Source: Alitta virens (taxonomy: Eukaryota > Annelida > Polychaeta > Phyllodocida > Nereididae). From it: a DNA stretch of 64,000 bases. The position numbers and the translations under genes were made by a program. Below are positions 48,195 through 60,599 of this stretch, piece by piece. Location: NCBI GenBank assembly GCA_932294295.1, contig OW028580.1, forward strand, positions 39,527,336 through 39,591,335, written 5' to 3'. A model generated the notes under the pieces. The model saw nothing but the letters and a program-made list of their open reading frames with translations, ran no database searches and had not been told where the DNA came from. Each line of letters begins with the position of its first letter. Position 1 is the stretch's first letter.

Positions 48195-48327
48195 ATGGAG
48201 ACTTGTAAGAACTGTATCATGTCTGCTCACAGCAGCAGCAGCAGCAGCATCCAGAGACACCGGTTGTCATGGAAACGGATTTTACCTATTGTTCTACTGG
48301 TCCTTGTGACGTATGTCGAAGCTAGAG
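48195..48327 (+). CDS. FGFRL1 coding exon 1: signal peptide (partial gene)
   Basis: Encodes residues 1-44 and the first base of codon 45. The start ATG has G at -3 and +4, and an in-frame TGA lies 33 bases upstream (48162), so this is the first usable start in the exon. A second ATG at codon 9 is possible. Residues 13-18 are six serines written as AGC repeats. A basic stretch RHRLSWKR (21-28) precedes the hydrophobic core ILPIVLLVLVTYV (29-41), with likely cleavage after VEA (43). The exon ends GAG before GTAAGT, phase 1. The acceptor ATTTCAG at 48151-48153 suggests that the exon begins at 48154. FGFRL1 is a single-pass FGF/heparin-binding receptor with three Ig domains and no kinase domain. 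Assignment rests on the phase-matched join with the Ig exon at 60272. Confidence 0.8.
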
Positions 48328-49741
48328 GTAAGTGACGTCACGATTACTTATTCCAATTTTAAGTTGTATTGTATTGTATCTATCGTGTGTGTACGTTCTT
48401 ATTGAGTTGGGTAGTGATATTATGTAATAGGCCTACATACACTGACCATGACTTAATTAATTAATATATGAAACATAAATGTACATGGTATATTTTTATC
48501 CAGTTTAATCAGTGCTAATATTATCCAGGACAGAGTATGTGACATCGATTTGCAATATCATAGAGTAATACCATAGAACTTCACTATTAAGACTTCAATA
48601 TAAAGAACACCTCGATATAGAAAATTGTTTCTGATATTATTACGACCACCTCATTATTAACACTACTATCATTCTTACAAGTGATATATCCATAATTATT
48701 ACTTGTGGGCTAAATATGTCAGATATAAAATTATGTTAATTTGTCCTTAGTTAGGACACAACCAAACCAATATTTCTGAAATTAGAACTACACGCATCTT
48801 TCAGCCAATTTCTTGACATAAGCTGTGAAGTGTCGCATAAAACTTTCACTATGAGAGTTTTGTAGAGTCCTTTAAGATAAATTACAACCTGTCGCTAGCT
48901 TAAATAGAGTCACTACAACTTTAGCAACCGATAAAATACAACTGCATTAGTGCAACATAACCCTTAATATGATTTCACCATTTATAATATCCATGATTCA
49001 TTCTGATTGTACACCTGTTTTCTGGGGCTCATAATAATCTGCAGCTTTTTAGATCAGTTCTAGATATTTGCTTGGTAATAACTCAAGCTCCAATTTGAGC
49101 TAATAGTTTTTAGTGTCAACGCAATTTGCCTATCTGCTCTTATCTCCAAGTTGATAAATGGGATCAGATGGGATTTTTTTTTCTACTCTCCAAATTCTGT
49201 TAATGAACAGCCCACTTTTTGTGTTTAGACTTCTAACATTTCATAAATTCATCATACAATACTATTTAATATATACTATTAGGCATAAAAAGCATATGGT
49301 TTCAGTTATAGCATTATTGACCAATCTTTCCAAAGTGTTACTTGGACCACTGATAAGAGATAGCAGTTATCATGGCTGTCACTGATATAATATCTAGTGA
49401 AGATAATCCAACTCCTCTGCTAGTTTAGTTTTTAGCAGCAGCTATAATCATACGAATAAATCTGGGTTATGAGGTCAATATATTCATAGTATTGTATCTA
49501 TATATTTTATAATTGTACTATTATATATATAGTATAGCATATTGGTACCAAGGAGTCGTCGAAATGACGATGGGTGGAACTGTAGTCATATCCATCATAA
49601 GATCCTCAGTAAATTGTTGACTATATGTATAATGGCAGAGTGACTACTTATAGTCACTTTGTTGACTAATTGACTACAATATACTAATTAAAATTTCATG
49701 GGATAAGATAAACATTTAATCAATCAATCATGTAGCCCATA

Positions 49742-49945
49742 TCTATATATCTATCTATCTATCCACCTATATATGTGTCTATCTGTCTGTCTGTCTGTTT
49801 GTCTATCTGTCTAGCTATCTATAAATCCATCTATCTATCTATCTAGCTATAAATCCATCTATCTGTCTGTCTATCTGTCTATCTATCTATAAATCCATCT
49901 ATCAGTCTATCTATCTATCTGTCTATCTATTTATCTATCTATCGT
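49742..49945. repeat. (CTAT)n/(CTGT)n microsatellite
   Basis: About 200 bp of CTAT and CTGT units, with ATAAATCCATCTATC recurring four times as a higher-order motif. Confidence 0.93.
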
Positions 49946-51616
49946 CGGCTTCCCAACTCAAGAATATATATATATATATACGATACTTTCTCTTTAAAAA
50001 AAACCCAAGCGGTAAATGCTACCCTTATGAAAAATGTGATTGCTGACACTTTTATCAAGAGTTACTCTTTGCCAGATAGCTTTGATGATGAAAACTGCCC
50101 TTCAAATACAGAGCGAAATGAATATTAAGTGATATCTTGCAGATTACTCCTATCTTCATTCTATTAATTGATTACCATGGCAACAAGTTTTCTCATAGAT
50201 TCATTTACCCGACATGATACATGTTAGTGATGATTAAACATGTGATATAAGCATGTAAGTTATGGTTTCTCACATCAATTAATTGATAAATGAGATATAA
50301 ATATTTAAGACATACATGTATGATAATACTGATTATTAAGTTTTTTTCACAAATGGCGCTAAAAAGAATCGCATCAAACTCATTGTTCACTTACAATATT
50401 ATTTAATGATATATCAATTCAAATCTATATGAAATTACATTTATACACAATAAACAAACCAGGAAATTTAGATAGCTGTCATAAATTATAGCATGTCAAC
50501 ACTAAGCCATAAATTTCAGCATGACAGATCAGTGATCATTGTTTATATTTGTTCAGTAAAGAATCCGCCTACAATAGCAATTATGTGTTGAACAGGCACA
50601 ATAAAATAACAACAATCATGAATTGGCCATTTTGTCAAGTGGGGTGCAATTCAGGTGCTTACAACACGCCGTAAAATGCTCCTCCAATCATTTAACGACA
50701 TTGCAAGGGTCATAAAAAAGCGCCACCAATCGGAGAGAGAAGGAAGCATTGCTTTGATAAACCTGATCAGCTGATAATGTACTTTAGAATTGTTGCACTC
50801 TCCAGTGTATACATGCATTTCTTCTACAGTAGATAGATAGATAACTAGATAGATAACTAGATAGATAGGTAGATAGTACAGCCCTCTGAGACAAGTTCTT
50901 GCCGTTCACAATATAGTATATATTAATAATATAATGTTCTGAGATATATCTTAGATATTTTGACTTTCTGGAATAACTCTAGTCAGTCACTTCATGTTAG
51001 TCTAAAATGACTTTTGGGGTCAGTGATTCCCAGATAGTGTAGTCATAATTTTATGGTTTCTCTGGAGAATACCTATTTCAATTTCGATTTGTATGGGCAA
51101 GTTTACATTGTAGGCCTACTGGTGCTATGCACCCTATTCAAGCCCACACTATAGAAATCCACACATCCAGAAATATTAAATTAAGTTGTATTCATCCCTT
51201 TATATAAATTGTAGACCCGACTGCCCCCATTTTGATATATTAATTTCAATCCGTGAATGAGTTATCAACATTCCAAGTCTCGTCCAGATGTGAAATCTCC
51301 CGAGATCACGTACGAGAACACAGGTGAATTGTGGGAGTTTATGAGTTCTGTTGTTGGCCTCAGATTTGTTTAAATCTTTTTCCTAATTTTTTTTCTATTC
51401 TGTAGGTAGTTCTGTTTCGGATAAAAGAAGTTAACAAAAAAACGGGAAAGCGGGAAAAAATATCAAAGGGTTTTTTTTCACACCCAGAAGTTTGGTATAA
51501 AATGTAGCTCAGAAGCCTCAGAAGCACATGTACAATTGCATTCAGAGCAACAGAATTTCATCTCAGATTATAAGAAGTAACTATATTGGAACAATTATAA
51601 GAAGATAGAATAATCA

Positions 51617-51678
51617 CCCTCGCACACATTTACCCCATGGGTGGGGTCTTTTACTTGCCTCAGCATTGACACGGAGTA
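51617..51678 (-). mobile_element. SINE fragment (family 1), middle part
   Basis: CACATTTACCCCATGGGTGG, GGTCTTTTACTTGCCTCAGC, ATTGACACGGAGTA. Only about 62 bp remain, yet they match the consensus almost fully. Confidence 0.8.
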
Positions 51679-52529
51679 TGTTGCATCATTCTGTCTGTCC
51701 CCTGTCTGTATAATACACCCTCCATTTTGTATGTCTTTAAGTCTCTCATTTTGTCTAGCTGTATGTCTGTGTCCACAAAATGTCTAGCTGTCTGTCTATG
51801 ATCAACTTCTCAGCTTCATTATATGGCTTTCAAAGGCCCCAGTCAGTCTAGCAAAACAAGCGATTAGAGTCCTTCAGCCTCTTCAAAATTAGACAGGCAA
51901 ACAGCTTCTGTTTAGAAAAGATTTAAAATGTTACTTGGAACTTGACATTTTAATGTTTTTCCTCAAATATTTTCATAAATGTTTGCATTTTGGAAAAGGT
52001 TTAATTGATCTAAAACTAGTGGCGCCTTCGAGTAGCATTTTAATATTGACAAAAACATGGATAATACTCTTCAGTAATGTTTAGCAACTTAATTGATTGG
52101 AAATTATTAGAATTGAGTATTTGAGCCAATTAATCACATAGTTAGTCAGATAATTAATCACTCAATTTTCTGCAAAAAACGGCATGAAAATACCCCTACA
52201 GCAATATGCAGTTAACTTTCCTGGATGTAACTTAATAGAATCTTTCAGTAAAGCTTTCAACAAATAATCCGAACCGTCGGCACTAGAGGGGAAATATGTC
52301 AACAGGAGAAGTGGGGAAGTCCCTCTGCAAACAAAAAACAGCCTTTGATCTTTTTTAATTTACCATCTTTCATCTCCATACACGTTTGCCGACAGTTACT
52401 TTAGTGTAATATATATGAGTTAAGCTCCAGCTAATTTTGTAGTTTTTGGAATTAGATATACCTGGTTATTTCTCTAATTTAGCTCAATTAAAAGTTCTTT
52501 TTGAAGAAACAACATAACAGAAACACGAT

Positions 52530-53110
52530 AGCCGTATCAATTAGGTAATGGCACGGCGAATTTGATACTGGCTGGATTGGATTTAAACAGATTATGCCAT
52601 GAAATTTCTATCAGTATTTCAAATTACAGGATCACATTGGATCCAACTGACCCTAGGTCAGCTGTGGAGTGATCAAATTTCACCTCATATTAGGCCAATA
52701 GAGGCTTCCTGATGAATGTAAGATATCTGTCTATAATTATCTCACATATTTAAGTATATATAATAACATCTTTCATTTATTAAGGCAGCCTTAAAATGTC
52801 CAGTTCATTGTAATAACACATTTTTATCTTGCCTTAAATATATATATTATAATAGCATTGTAGTTAACACATTTATTATAAATGTAGTAAGGATCACATG
52901 ACTTAAACAACAAGGGTCACATGACCTGGATTGTTCTCAATTGCCTGGTGTGCAATCATCGCGATGTTTAGTTCTACATGGTGTGTCGTTTGCAGGTAAT
53001 TGCAATTGATCGCCAAAAACTCTGCAATTATATTTCGATTTGCCTGAGTTAGGCCTTATCTGCTAGGCCAAAATACCTGTTTCCATGGTAACCGTTTTGA
53101 CATGAAGCAA
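52530..53110. promoter_or_regulatory. candidate intronic enhancer
   Basis: Non-repetitive stretches with many factor-like sites: ATCAATTAGG near 52537, CCCTAGGTCAGCTG near 52651, GGTCACATGACC at 52914-52925 (the same E-box palindrome as 40700), GTAATTGCAATTGATCG near 52997 and GTTTCCATGGTAACC (X-box-like) at 53079-53093. Role inferred from motif density. Confidence 0.3.
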
Positions 53111-53504
53111 ACTATCAGCTATGTATTCTCATGAGTAAATCCTTTTCTGTAAATTGGAAATATGGCAGTTATCATTTGCTATCTTATTGAAGAGATTTTA
53201 TTTTCATTCCGAATGCTGTTATCATTTGAGGGATCTCAATGTCGCTATTCTAGGGACAGGGATCACTGTGTCTACATGACATAATTATTCCAAACATTAT
53301 TCCAAACATAAGCCTCTTAGGACAAATCCGATTTAAAGTCTGATCACTGATCAGGAGTCAGGAGTCTCCATTAAAGCAACATTTTTGATCCGGATTGATT
53401 TCAAAATTTATATTCAGAAAGTATAAGTAGGCTAGCTCAAGTGAAAGCACTAGTGTAAATAGTTACAGCATTTCGCATAATGGAACAGCTAAATATTTCA
53501 ATAT

Positions 53505-53658
53505 CAGTATCTCAATTTGCTATTGGTCTGAAGCTTAGCCAGTTATAATGACCAGCTCCAGAGGCAGATGTAATGATGAGATGATACGGCTGCTTTGAGT
53601 CCACACCATGTTACACATTCACCCAATGGGCGGGGTCTTATACTTGCCTAAGCATAGC
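53505..53658 (-). mobile_element. SINE copy (family 1), head missing
   Basis: GGTCTGAAGCTTAGCCAG, GAGGCAGATGTAATGATGAG, GTCCACACCATGTTACAC, CCAATGGGCGGGGTC, TTGCCTAAGCATAG. Confidence 0.85.
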
Positions 53659-56501
53659 TATATGGGAAGTATGATCGTTCCTTTTATTATGTCACTGTTG
53701 AAACAAAGGGCTCTGTTGCTCCTTAAACATGTGTTCATGGATTACTAAATGTTAAATATTCACAATTTCCTGGAATTTATAAGGAGTTTACATGCTTCTA
53801 CGTTCACTCAACACTTAAACATGTCATGTACATGATTCTTTCAGCCTCTCATGCTGTTTTTTCTGTACTTTAACGTGTTTTCGTACTTTTCCTGTTAAAA
53901 ACGTTCTATCTGGAACGTGCTGTGGCGTCAGAGAGCACGTGCCCTGTGTTCGTCACGCCGCCTGGAGATGATGACAGACACTACTCAACTCTAGGGCAGA
54001 CTGTGGCAGGCTGATAAGATTCAGAAAACCCCCTCTCCCCCAGTTGCTGAAATTGGGGATGCACCTCTTATGATGGCTAGGATCAATACTGGATCACTGG
54101 GATGATATAGAAAGCACTATGATGATAGTTTTGATAATTGCAATGGACACTTATATGTATTGATTATGAATATTTTATGTTTATAATACTGTACATTTTA
54201 CTTATATTATGACTGTACAATAATATCAAGAAGTTAATCAAATTATATATATGGGATAAAAAATATGATTATTCAGCAATAATTAAAAAAATATGATTAT
54301 TCAGCAATAATAAGTGATATTGCAATTTTATGGCCATTTTATGGGATTATGTACAGATAATGTTTTTATTTTTTTAACTATGCCTTAAAATGAGTGATAG
54401 ATGGAGTAAAAGGTACCTAAATTCTTGGTAATAATGATTATAAACAGTTAATGTGAGAAATACTAATAATTTCTGGCACTTGTTATGAGGGCTGCAACAG
54501 CTTGATGTACCCTGAAATTGAGGGTCTTGACAGGTAGGGGTTTCTTTGGGGGTAACAGGTCTGCTCATCTCACAGTTTTGAGATGATGCTGCTGCTGCAG
54601 AGATGAAACTTTCTGCTGATGGGGAAACACGTTCAAGCTGTGTCAACATTCCGACTGTGCAGGGAAACTTCTCCCTTATCCCATGACACTGTCTGTTTCT
54701 TATTAAAATATCTGTTTCCCCCGGAGAGTTGAGTGCCTTTTGGTGGGAAGAAGTCTTCATTATTTTGCTTTACAGCTGCAGTAGCTTAGCAGTAGCATTA
54801 TACATTTAATCTACAAAGAAATGGTTCTCTTGCATGCTTATATGCATTGTTTTGTCTCATAGTCTCCATAACATTGATTTTGTTAATTTGTTGCCAGAAT
54901 ACTGAAGTTTATTTTGTGCTGACGTGACCTTCTTTTGTCAAATCGTTAAAAAACCTTGGTCAACTTGTCATGCCAGTGCAATAAATGAAGTTAGTTCTAC
55001 ACACAAATGCTCCATGAAGCCACTTCTTTCAACACACAGATCCAATTTATAAGTACATTAGAAATAAAACCAGACAATTGGTGAACTACTGTACCCATTG
55101 GACATAAACTTTCATTTGAAAGAACTATTAGTAGCGTGTTTAAATTGCATGTTTTGTCCAATTAAAACACAATTAAAACAAAAAACACTCTGACCAAATG
55201 AAAGGTATCAGCCTTTGTTTTTCCCCCTGTATAAATTATGTGACAGCAACACGCTGTAAAATGGGTGTTTCTCACAAAAACAGGAAAAACACAAATGTAC
55301 AAGGATGGATTCCATCCATGCTTTTGACCTGCATTGAAAAACATTTACTATTATGCCATGACACTCAATAATTCATAGCTTAGATTGTCCATTTTTGTGC
55401 TGTGTTAGGTCAGGTTTCGTGTTTGATGTAGTGTGACACTTTATGTGGAAATTGTCACACAAATTGTGACATATTTCATTCACCACATTGATTGGGCATG
55501 GCCAAACACATGACTTGGGGCTCTGTAATTACATAGTCATTGTTGCAGGTGACAATGCACTCAATAACCTTTGGGTTAGATTATTTTTCTGTCTGTCTGT
55601 CTGTCCAATCAATAAGCCTAAATTATTAAGATAGATATTAGTTTTAGCAATTAAGTGAGTAATAGATTTTGTTGACATTATGTTATGCTATGAGAGTGTT
55701 CACTGTTGAATCAATCAATCAATATATCTATCTATCTATCTATCTATCTATCTGTCTATCTATGGCCATAAATATTAGACCAATATTTTGGTACAATTTC
55801 AGCCCATTTTGAATCATAAATACAGATTTAACTCTTTAATATCCATCAGAATGAACCCACAGCATCATACTGGATGCAGCAGCAAATTTAGCATCAATTG
55901 AGCAGCATCCCTGATTCATGCAGTCATAGGGGGGCGAATGATTGACAGCTGTCAAAATACGAGTCTCTGGCTAAAGAGGTCTATGCAGGGACAGCTGCTC
56001 TGCCCCTTTAATTCTTACGTCGTCTGGGAGTCGGAGTCCACACAATTACAAATGAGCTGCTTGCCACTTTGAGGTTTTTAGCAAAGGGTACAATACAAAG
56101 GGTGTCTAACATCTGAGGGTTAGACAAGGGTAACTAGTTTCAATCTGGATGATATTCTCAATAACTGAATTTCTGCTAGTTCTGCTATTTTTGCCATTTA
56201 GTTACTCAAGTAAAGTATTTTAAGACATTTTGACTTGCAAACATTTTGTTATTGTTTACTTTTCTCCAATGTTTATCTAAAGATAGATTATATTTATAAG
56301 GTCATAGTACAGTTACTCCTGAGATATTGTTGATATACATTTTGTATTAGAATACAATTTTCATTGATTTTTAATTGTGAAGTATTTCATTCAATTTACG
56401 AATGTATTAAATTGTATTAAATTGACTATGTATGGATTTCCCTAGTGTATGGAATCAATTAATATTTCGCATACCATGTATTTATAATGAGATAATGCAT
56501 T

Positions 56502-56570
56502 GTTGCCATGGTAATTTTTGGGATGCAGTCTGGTCACCGAGCAGATGATAGCATAGTGTCGCCTAGCAAC
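56502..56570. promoter_or_regulatory. paired RFX X-box-like sites in intron 1
   Basis: GTTGCCATGGTAAT at 56502-56515 and GTCGCCTAGCAAC at 56558-56570. The second fits the X-box consensus exactly (GTNRCC-N-RGYAAC). An E-box GGTCAGCTGACC, also palindromic, follows at 56582-56593. Confidence 0.35.
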
Positions 56571-57560
56571 GGGTCATGTGACAGGTCAGCTGACCACCTA
56601 AGGGATTATGGGATGGCATTGTTGAGGGATTGTTGATGTTAGGAATTAGATGGGGGTCATAAGTTTACTGGGATTGAGTGAATAGTATGCTTGGTGTAGT
56701 TCTATTGTGTGGTTGTTTGGCTGTGCTAATGGAACGATACAAAGTATTATAGACCAATACAACACTCAAATAAGTTCAGAGAAGTTTCTATAGAACTACC
56801 CTACTCTTTTAACAATGATATTGTTGGGGGATAATACTAAGCTAAATTGTTTTCGAGCTGCACTCTCACCCGACACCTGGGAGAGAGTAGATCTCAAAAG
56901 CTCTGCTAAGCAACAGAAGCTAAAATAATATTTTGACAAGCGGACTTCTGTGAGTTTAGTTTAATGAAGTGCCCACAGGCGGCGCACAGAGCATTTGTAA
57001 AAATCCCTTCAAGCGAACATACTCTTATGAAAGGGGATCCGAGTTAAAAAAAATGTAGGAATAGCTGGTAAATTAATAAAAAAGAAACTGTAGAAAAATG
57101 TGAGTTATATGGAATGTAAGGATTATGTCAAAAAGTGAACGCTAATTTAATTTTATTGAAAAGAAACATGGGGTATATTTGTTGGCAAAAAATAAAAGGA
57201 GGGAAAATATAAAAAAAAATTATAGAAAAAATTGCATAAAAACGGTACAAATGCCACCTACCATAAAAATAGGCTCTCCTGCCTACAAGAGGTATACTTT
57301 AAGTCAATTTGTTGGCTGTATACACTGCAAAATATGGGAAAAAGTCAGTGATAATGGTAAAAAAAAATATCTGTGAAGAGAAATAGATATGTTGTCTACG
57401 CTATTTTGCCCTAGTACCCTGTGATTACATGGGGAAATTCGAATAAGATTCCTTTTGAAATTTAACATCTTTCTTGTGACACCCAGGGTGTACACTTTCA
57501 CCCGAAATCACTACGTCTGTCAAGGGGTGGCTACATCTGCCCTTAGACAACTAGATGACC

Positions 57561-57585
57561 CAGGTTGACCTCGGGTCAAAGGTCA
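57561..57585 (+). promoter_or_regulatory. perfect DR1 nuclear-receptor site
   Basis: GGGTCA-A-AGGTCA at 57573-57585 is a canonical DR1 (HNF4/RXR/COUP-TF type), preceded by the palindrome AGGTTGACCT at 57562. It may be functional or part of a dispersed half-site-rich repeat. Confidence 0.35.
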
Positions 57586-58342
57586 TACTTGACACCATGT
57601 GACTAGTGCTTTCATGTGCAGACTGAGGTGTCAATCATTAACTATCAATGTCAGTCAGAAAAAAAAGTGAATAAAAATGGACTGGTATCAATTACATTGT
57701 TAGTCATTGCAAGGAGTTAGTCAGTAAGTTTGACTTTTGGGTTAGTCATATTTGGAACACAAGCAAGCTCTGTTAGACAGACAGACAGACAGATAGCAAG
57801 ATAGTGAGAAAGCCAGAGGGAACTTTCCTTGGAAACACACATGAATGTCATAACATTTGAAGTAGTGATAATTTATGCATTTCAACCTGATGGTTTAATT
57901 GAAATATTTGAATGATATAAATCAGTACTCTAATGATATTTCTTTGATTCAATGCCCACAGGTAGCCCTTGATATTTTATCTGTAAATTTTCCTAATGTT
58001 TCTATTCAAGTCAATAATTAGCACTGGTTTGTGTATTAGGTGGTAGATTGACCAAGAGATATGCTTTCACCCTTAAAAGGGTGTTTTAGCACCTTCTGGA
58101 CCCCTATGGGTACAGCATTTCACACCCTCAAGTGGGGGTAATGACTGCTATGAATTTCAAAAGGGCAGATTACAGTAGCAACGTAGGGGTTCAGAAAAAT
58201 TTCAAAATGTGTGTGAGTCATTCATTGAATGATGATAAAACCAGTAAAATAAAAAAGGTATATGGTATGAAAAATGGTCAACAGTGACTAGTAATAGTCA
58301 AATATGATAGTCAGATAGTCTGACAACATTTTGTTAAATAGG

Positions 58343-58497
58343 TGTGTCAATATCTCTGGTACTGGGTCTGAAGCTTAGCCAGCTTATATGACTAGCTGCC
58401 AGAAGCAAACGTAATGATGAGACGATAAGGCTTGGATCCCATACCATGTTACATGATGTTAAGGCTTGGAGTCCACACAATGTTGCATAATTATGTA
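58343..58497 (-). mobile_element. SINE copy (family 1) with internal duplication
   Basis: GTGTCAATATCTCTGG, GGGTCTGAAGCTTAGCCAGC, AACGTAATGATGAGACG. The segment AAGGCTTGGATCCCATACC...GTTACAT is followed by AAGGCTTGGAGTCCACAC...GTTGCAT, a direct repeat of about 35 bp inside the copy. Confidence 0.85.
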
Positions 58498-59439
58498 CCC
58501 AGACAAGTGATCCTTGCCATTTTTTCTGCAGAAAATACATTTTATTAATATAATAACACCATTTTAATGTAGCCTTTCCCACACCTCATATCATTTCTCA
58601 TATTTTTTACGTCTTCTTTATGGCCTATTGTGAAGGTGTTCTTTATGAATCATTTGCAATTTTAACATGACATCTTCATGTCTGCCATTAATATCCTTTA
58701 GAATTCTCTGAATTTTTCCGCTGTCATTTGCAACTTACAATAATAACCCGTACTGCTTTCAACACAATTTACAAGTCATTTCCAGACTTTTCTATGATTT
58801 ATGACCTATTAAATGTAACTTGAGAAATAGGTGGCAGCTTTAAAATTGCTGCTAAGATAAATTTAGCCGATGTTTGTTGTGGTGTGGGTGATATTTCATT
58901 CTGCAGCTTGAGTTATGGCCCTAGCAATGAAGTCTAGATGTATGCACAGGTGACTTTGAGGCAATGCATTGGTGCATTGAATTGAAGCATTGCATCTAAG
59001 CATTGAATCGAAGCATTGGGTCAAGTGCATAATGAAATCTACAAGAGTTGTTCTTAGTATGTGTAACTATCTCGACAGGTGATCAGAGAAATGTCTTTGG
59101 GAAGTGTCTCTCAGACCACCAAGATTGAAATGATTAATAGATGTGAATCTGCAATGATTTTCTCACAATACCTGCAGAACTGTACTGTGTTGAATGGGAA
59201 ACAGCTTGGCTAGACTGATGTAGACCGTGTCTGTCATTGTGTAGTATATAAAACTTTATTAATTTGTGGTTAGAGTTGGTGAACCTCAGCTAGTGTCCTA
59301 TTAAGATAAAGAAGTGATTTACAAAGTCTTGTAAATAACTAAGATGGTTATTAATTGTCAATGATCATAGCGGAATGTAGCATGAATATCAACAATACAT
59401 TTATGGAATTAATAATTCATTCGAATTTGATGGAATTGG

Positions 59440-59720
59440 CAGAGAATAATTACAGAAAACTAACCAGAAGTCATTTTATAAACCTCGGGCAATTTGGGCC
59501 ATTTTCCTGAAAAAGTCCACTGTTTTGGTTGGGCGGTTTGCTTGGGGGCCGAATCTGTTAGAGGACATGATGTTAATTGGCCGTAATGACTGTCTGGGCC
59601 ATTAAGACGCTTATTAACATGTAATTCATTGCATGGCTACCCCCCAAACATCATCAAATTGACAAATGTTGTTAAAATGAAGTGTTGAGTGCGTTAAACG
59701 TAAATTGGCCACGGTCTAGT
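59440..59720. promoter_or_regulatory. candidate intronic enhancer near exon 2
   Basis: Non-repetitive sequence with GGGCAATTTGGGCC, TGTTAATTGGCCGTAATGAC and GCCATTAAGACGC, half a kilobase before exon 2. Ends near a poly-G patch at 59730. Role is inference. Confidence 0.25.
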
Positions 59721-60271
59721 GGGGTAAAGGGGGGGGGGGGGTTCGGGGGGGAGGGTAGGAGAATGATGAATGGGCAACGCTAGTTTTACCCTGTCCCCCG
59801 TCCCTTGCTTGCTGGGGCTTGGGGCTTTCAGTTGGGTGGCTTGGGATGGGGTAGATAGGAAACAGATAGGAGGTGGTAATTGAATTTTTATGGAAAAAAA
59901 TAGTTGTACGAGATATGAATATGATCTTAGTTTGCTGACAAAAGCTGCATATGATACTTCATAGATTATTATAATTAAAGATATTATCAGTTGTTATCAC
60001 ATATCACCTGTTATTACCTTATGAAAAAGTTATGATAAATTAGACGTTTATTTGTATACTTGCTGGTGATCTAATATTGATACAATTAACTTTATATCTA
60101 TATATATAAATCTTCATGTTTAATCAGTGCAGTGATGGTGTCAATATTTTTGGTATTTTTAAAGAATTTTCTTGCTGTGACAGTATATATATAGTGTCAA
60201 TAGCGACAGTAAATTTATGGATATACCAAAATTTCAAACTTATTTATTCATTATTTTGCTAATATTTCCAG

Positions 60272-60544
60272 GTCCCCCCAGGATTACCTCCAATGCTAAG
60301 AGACAGCAAATCATCAAAGAAGGTCACCAGCTCAAACTGACCTGTCCAGTGGACGCTGAACCCCAGCCAATTATGGAGTGGACGAAAGATGATGAACTAG
60401 TGACAACTGCTTGGATCAGATATAGGATGACCTCTAAAAATCTCAAGGTCAAGGAAGCGCATGCTGATGATGCTGGACTGTACAGATGCACTGCTACAAA
60501 TGGATTTGGGAGTGTCAGTTTCGACTTCAGGGTCTGGATTATGC
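60272..60544 (+). CDS. FGFRL1 coding exon 2: Ig domain I (partial gene)
   Basis: A 273-bp phase 1-1 exon between TTTCCAG and GTAAGT. Joined to exon 1 it continues G45-PPRI. It encodes residues 46-135 and the first base of 136. It forms one I-set Ig domain: Cys69 in KLTCPV, core Trp81 in EWTKDDE, and DDAGLYRC with Cys117 as the disulfide partner. WTKD, LKVK and ATNGFGS are shared with the first Ig domain of vertebrate FGFRL1, which also begins with GPP after its signal peptide; the kinase-bearing FGFRs lack this set. The second and third Ig domains and the membrane segment must lie beyond the window. The gene could be a divergent FGFR, but the ATNGFGS signature makes FGFRL1 much likelier. Confidence 0.88.
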
Positions 60545-60599
60545 GTAAGTTTATATTTCATATTTCTTGATTTATTATAATATAAATTATGATTGTCTA

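Larger units (their letters stand above)
48328..60271 (+). other. FGFRL1 intron 1 (about 11.9 kb)
   Basis: Begins GTAAGTGACG and ends ATTTCCAG; phase 1. It holds three SINE family 1 copies, GATA/CTAT microsatellites (49742-49945, 50826-50875, 55725-55765), a duplicated 37-bp unit at about 54258-54312, X-box-like motifs, a DR1 site and several possible enhancers listed separately. Frames such as 49158-49385, 54374-54760 and 57179-57376 show no protein-like features. Long first introns with enhancers are usual for developmental genes. Confidence 0.75.

Noticed and set aside
54374..54760. 128-codon - strand frame in FGFRL1 intron 1
   Set aside because: No known domain or cysteine pattern and no homologue recognised; intron location on the opposite strand.
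60217..60271. Start codon at 60217 in frame with the Ig exon
   Set aside because: It lies before the TTTCCAG acceptor; the phase-matched join to the signal-peptide exon explains the frame better.
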